Below are positions 61,901-64,000 of a stretch of 64,000 bases of DNA, piece after piece. The notes under the pieces are model-generated. The model was given only the letters and a program-made list of their open reading frames with translations. It ran no database searches and was not told the origin of the DNA. Source of the DNA: Pagrus major (taxonomy: Eukaryota > Chordata > Actinopteri > Spariformes > Sparidae); contig NC_133215.1 in assembly GCF_040436345.1 (NCBI RefSeq), positions 22,867,806-22,931,805 of the forward strand, read 5' to 3'. The position numbers were made by a program, and so were the translations under genes. Numbering within the stretch: position 1 is the stretch's first letter; each line of letters opens with the position of its first letter.

Positions 61901-63727
61901 AAGCCTAGGCCACGTGTCTTACAGGTGTTAGAAGGCTATTTGGTTGTCCAGTGTTTATTTGTATGAGACCACTGTGCTTCAGTAGCAGGGGAGTGGAGCT
62001 GAGGGTTGGAGGAGAGGTATGGTGAGAGATGGACAGATAGATGACCACTGGGAAGCCACACTGCTCTTGTAAACATGGGAAGAGGAGGAAGAAAGATCAT
62101 ACATGTAAATTCAAGCTTAGAAGTTCATATGGGGATACAGGGTCATATACTGTGTAACGATAACTTCCTGCAAATTAAAGGGAGGTTCGAGAAATATTAA
62201 GCAAAGAAAAAGACAGAAGTAAAAAAAAGAAAGAAAAGAAAAGTAAATCGAGATAATTTATGGCTCAGTCTCCACGGTATGTTCACTTGTGTTCGCGAAC
62301 GTTCACAACTAAGATCGAAAACTGTTCAGCAACAGAAAGCTGCGTTCAGTACATGCTTGTGTGAATAACACACAAAACACGTCCATGACCGATGAGGTCA
62401 AACACGGGCCAGGTCTCCTACAGCATGTACCCTGAAGTTACCACTGCAAATACAGCGCAGGAAGTGGAGGAAACTAATGAAACAGGACACACAAACACCC
62501 GCGAACTGATGTCACAGTTTAGTACTAACGGAGACGTGTTTTGAAGGAAAAGTGAGAGAAAAGGATGACATGAAGAAATGGAAAAAGGATGAAAAATAAG
62601 CAGGGAGACAGACAACAGACAGAGCTACTGTAGTGATGTCACGGTAGTCTGGGTTTGGTATTTCAGGTTTGTGTGAATGGGCACAGTGTTGACACACCGT
62701 CTGTGGATATAAACACATGGTTGTCAGGGTCAGCTGTAGGTCAAGGTATAACCTATCTACAGTATATAAAACAGTAGGGAAGCTTTTCGGCTTTTATTTT
62801 ATAGATTTTATTTCTGTTTTAATAGTTTGAATAGTCCCAACTCTGCTTATTTTTAAAGTTAAACCAACATCTCGACACTCTGGGTCTTCAGATAGTCTGT
62901 AGGGTTGAGTACCAGGTCCACAATAAATAACCTTTGGCCTTTGATAAAAGTAGAATTTGTAACATGTGACACTACATTAAAGCAAAACATCGGTATCTGA
63001 TTTCAAGAGTAATGTGTGTGATGTAAGCAATGAAAGTGAGGCTATTAAATTTCTTCGCCATTTCACACAGTATTGTAGAGAAGCTACAATGAAAAAACAG
63101 GAGTATTTTATCTCAATTTGTTTCTCAAATGATGCCAAGGTAATACATTTTTTTGCACAGAGATTTAAACTTGCTACATCCCGATAATTTTGTGTCGGGT
63201 TGAGGGGCCTTGTGTGATTTTTGTGTAATACTCCTCTCATTTATAAATGGGTTTGTCTTTGTGTTCTTGCTTGTCGGGGTCACACTGAGTACATGCAGCT
63301 GTTGGTGGTAACACACCCAAACGTTCCCATGCTGTGTAGTACCTCCCAAAGAGGTGTTGGACAAAAGCCAAATGGAGAGAGGAGAGTGTGTAGAGTGGTT
63401 AAGTGATGAGGTTGTGGTTCGATATGATCAGAACATGGATGCAAGATGGCAACCATTCAAAGAACTGTCCCACATATCCCTAAACATAATATCTGTACTG
63501 CTATTGTTTCGGTTTCTTTAATGCATAATGTTGCGACAGTGTGAGAAAATCCTCACAATGACCCTGACCACTTTACTAAACCTTCCAAAATGGCACCAAT
63601 GACACAAAATATCATTCCTAGATTTTCGAATTCTGGATACAAACCTCTGATTCTCTTCTCTCTCTGCAGGCGTCATGGTCTTCTTCTGCTTCAGGTGCTC
63701 GATCACAGCGTTCTGTTTCATCACCAC
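52940..63727 (-). CDS. bptf: bptf, nucleosome-remodelling factor subunit (3' part, 8 exons)
   Basis: Minus-strand exons 63727-63645, 61167-60942, 60771-60446, 60101-59928, 59563-59371, 58743-58659, 56280-56094 and 52976-52940 join in phase to 436 C-terminal residues. In segment numbering, 1-130 is a basic coiled-coil-like region (VICNQ-type: [20 protein letters not shown]). Residues 130-195 are an Ala/Gln/His-rich linker with lysine-rich KSKKKKM. Residues 200-247 and 258-305 are two PHD fingers with all C4HC3 ligands (202, 204, 217, 220, His225, 228, 244, 247; and 260, 262, 275, 278, His283, 286, 302, 305). Residues 335-422 are the bromodomain with the WPF shelf (340-342) and acetyl-lysine-binding Asn397. 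The tail is [15 protein letters not shown] is the large NURF subunit that binds H3K4me3 and acetylated histones. The DDT domain and first PHD lie outside the window. Confidence 0.96.
53025..53961 (-). other. bptf: Candidate alternative terminal exon of bptf
   Basis: On the minus strand a very strong acceptor, with a CT-rich tract of about 30 bases and TTGCAG ending at 53962, lies between the bromodomain exon and the usual last exon. Joined to the bromodomain exon it would read Arg-Leu-stop (TGA at 53957-53955), replacing [12 protein letters not shown] minus-strand AATAAA at 53044-53039 would end it just before the usual last exon. The CT tract could also be a chance microsatellite. Confidence 0.35.
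53532..53568. repeat. (TG)/(TATG) microsatellite
   Basis: A GTGTGTGTGTATGTGTGTAC run followed by TATG repeats. Confidence 0.85.
54530..54858 (+). mobile_element. hAT-like MITE in bptf intron
   Basis: The left end CAGGGCTGCACAATTAATC and the right end ATCGTGCAGACCTA are inverted repeats. Flanking TTCCAGAC (54522-54529) and TTCAAGAC (54859-54866) agree at 7 of 8 bases, the 8-bp duplication expected of hAT elements. The interior (GCAATATGGCCAAGTGCAAT…ATCACAATATGATTTT) is noncoding and typical of a frequent fish repeat. Confidence 0.8.
54867..56093 (-). other. bptf: bptf last intron, exon-proximal part
   Basis: AT-rich intron DNA between the MITE and the bromodomain exon. The frames at 55047-55265 and elsewhere have no recognisable product. 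Confidence 0.7.
56094..56280 (-). CDS. bptf: bptf exon: second part of bromodomain
   Basis: The acceptor TTTTCTTAG opens the exon in phase 1 (Asp split) and the donor GTAAGA follows GCCAGCAG. It encodes [20 protein letters not shown], then the helix [19 protein letters not shown] with the acetyl-lysine-binding Asn, and ends KLKGFKASR. Confidence 0.96.
56281..58658 (-). other. bptf: bptf intron within the bromodomain
   Basis: A 2.4-kb intron. The part near 56760-57240 is relatively GC-rich but shows no exon in phase and no known domain. No repeat is recognised with confidence. Confidence 0.75.
58659..58743 (-). CDS. bptf: bptf exon: first part of bromodomain
   Basis: It encodes [28 protein letters not shown] and one base of Asp. 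The WPF shelf and the ZA-loop tyrosines are present. The acceptor is CTCCTCTGCAG and the donor GTGAGT. Confidence 0.96.
58744..59370 (-). other. bptf: bptf intron between PHD and bromodomain exons
   Basis: Contains a GGA-rich plus-strand stretch (58920-59000) that produces long low-complexity frames. No other feature. Confidence 0.8.
59371..59563 (-). CDS. bptf: bptf exon: core of the second visible PHD finger
   Basis: It starts with one base completing Gln, then [28 protein letters not shown], and the linker helix ([17 protein letters not shown]) that leads into the bromodomain. In BPTF this PHD finger next to the bromodomain is the H3K4me3 reader. Confidence 0.96.
59928..60101 (-). CDS. 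bptf: bptf exon: core of first visible PHD finger and start of the second
   Basis: It starts with one base completing Lys, then [27 protein letters not shown], a linker, and [13 protein letters not shown], the first zinc knuckle of the next finger. It ends CA before GTAAGG. The acceptor and donor phases equal those of the neighbouring PHD exon. Confidence 0.96.
60446..60771 (-). CDS. bptf: bptf exon: Ala/Gln/His-rich linker and start of first visible PHD finger
   Basis: It begins [18 protein letters not shown], passes through poly-Ala ([15 protein letters not shown]) and His-rich repeats, a basic KSKKKKM cluster that may be a nuclear localisation signal, and ends [16 protein letters not shown]. 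The linker is the least conserved part compared with the mammalian protein I remember. Confidence 0.93.
60942..61167 (-). CDS. bptf: bptf exon: basic helical region
   Basis: It encodes 75 residues, [20 protein letters not shown] to [11 protein letters not shown]. Strongly charged ([14 protein letters not shown]) and heptad-like, so probably helical. The following exon continues it without a phase break. Confidence 0.94.
61168..63644 (-). other. bptf: bptf intron
   Basis: A 2.5-kb intron with AT-rich sequence and short purine runs (62220-62245). No repeat or additional exon recognised. Confidence 0.75.
63645..63727 (-). CDS. bptf: bptf exon: most 5' one in the window
   Basis: Encodes [19 protein letters not shown] and PAEREENQ plus two bases of Arg. 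The acceptor is GTGTTTCAG and the donor GTTTGT, somewhat weak. Sequence memory places it directly before the MIVCNQ exon in BPTF. Confidence 0.93.
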
Positions 63728-64000
63728 CTGAAACACATGATGCAGAAACATGTCAAAACAAACCACATGTTTAACAACAGAAACAATATTTACAGTTTGA
63801 GAGGAGATGGCTACAGGGAAGTAAAAAACAACCTGATAACATCTTTAAATTTAAGCACAAAATAAATACTATCATCTGGAATTAATTCAACGACCCCTTG
63901 TGACTTTAGTGTTGTCTAATGTGTACTACAAATATCTATAGAAATGGATTATTATTAAATATGACCAGGCAGTATAGTGCAGCATGTCAAATACACAGAG
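63728..64000 (-). other. bptf: bptf intron (partial)
   Basis: Intron DNA leading off the right edge, AT-rich. Nothing else seen. Confidence 0.8.

Overview
The window is a stretch of vertebrate, almost certainly teleost fish, nuclear genome. It shows split genes with GT-AG introns, microsatellites, tRNA-derived SINE relics, a decayed LINE, and several non-autonomous DNA transposons of types common in fish. No bacterial, viral or CRISPR-like system is visible. About 93% of the bases are introns, untranslated or intergenic DNA. The real coding content is in short exons that open-reading-frame calls mostly miss or misplace, so I rebuilt the gene models by splice site and reading phase.

Layout, left to right. 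(1) 1-31940, minus strand: the 5' end of smurf2 (HECT E3 ubiquitin ligase), with coding exons 1-3 at 31889-31940, 6689-6727 and 1957-2065, separated by introns of about 25 kb and 4.6 kb. The rest of the gene lies beyond base 1. (2) 33456-39512, minus strand: complete kpna2 (importin alpha), ten coding exons and 536 residues, with a TATA/CRE/CCAAT promoter near 39.9 kb. (3) 40237-40309, plus strand: a tRNA-Arg(CCG) gene, followed at 40810 by a close match to the CTCF core motif. (4) 41287-45819, plus strand: complete c17orf58 homologue, five exons and 403 residues, encoding a secreted protein whose C-terminal half looks like a netrin (NTR/TIMP-like) module. (5) 52940-63727, minus strand: the 3' end of bptf (NURF chromatin remodeller subunit), eight coding exons and 436 residues, carrying two PHD fingers and the bromodomain. 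The N-terminal part lies beyond base 64000.

The order and relative orientation bptf / c17orf58 / tRNA-Arg / kpna2 matches what I recall of human 17q24.2. smurf2 next to kpna2 is, as I recall, a different arrangement from human. The genes do not form a pathway. smurf2 marks TGF-beta/BMP components for degradation, kpna2 carries NLS cargo into the nucleus, bptf reads H3K4me3 and acetylated histones, and c17orf58 is an uncharacterised secreted protein.

The points most worth a second look are: the CTCF-like site and tRNA between two divergent promoters; the NTR-like reading of c17orf58 with all introns in phase 1; a TTAA-flanked transposon ending about 30 bp before an exon of that gene; the twin PHD exons of bptf, with identical split points and aromatic cages; and a candidate alternative last exon of bptf. 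I saw no evidence for a novel multi-gene system.
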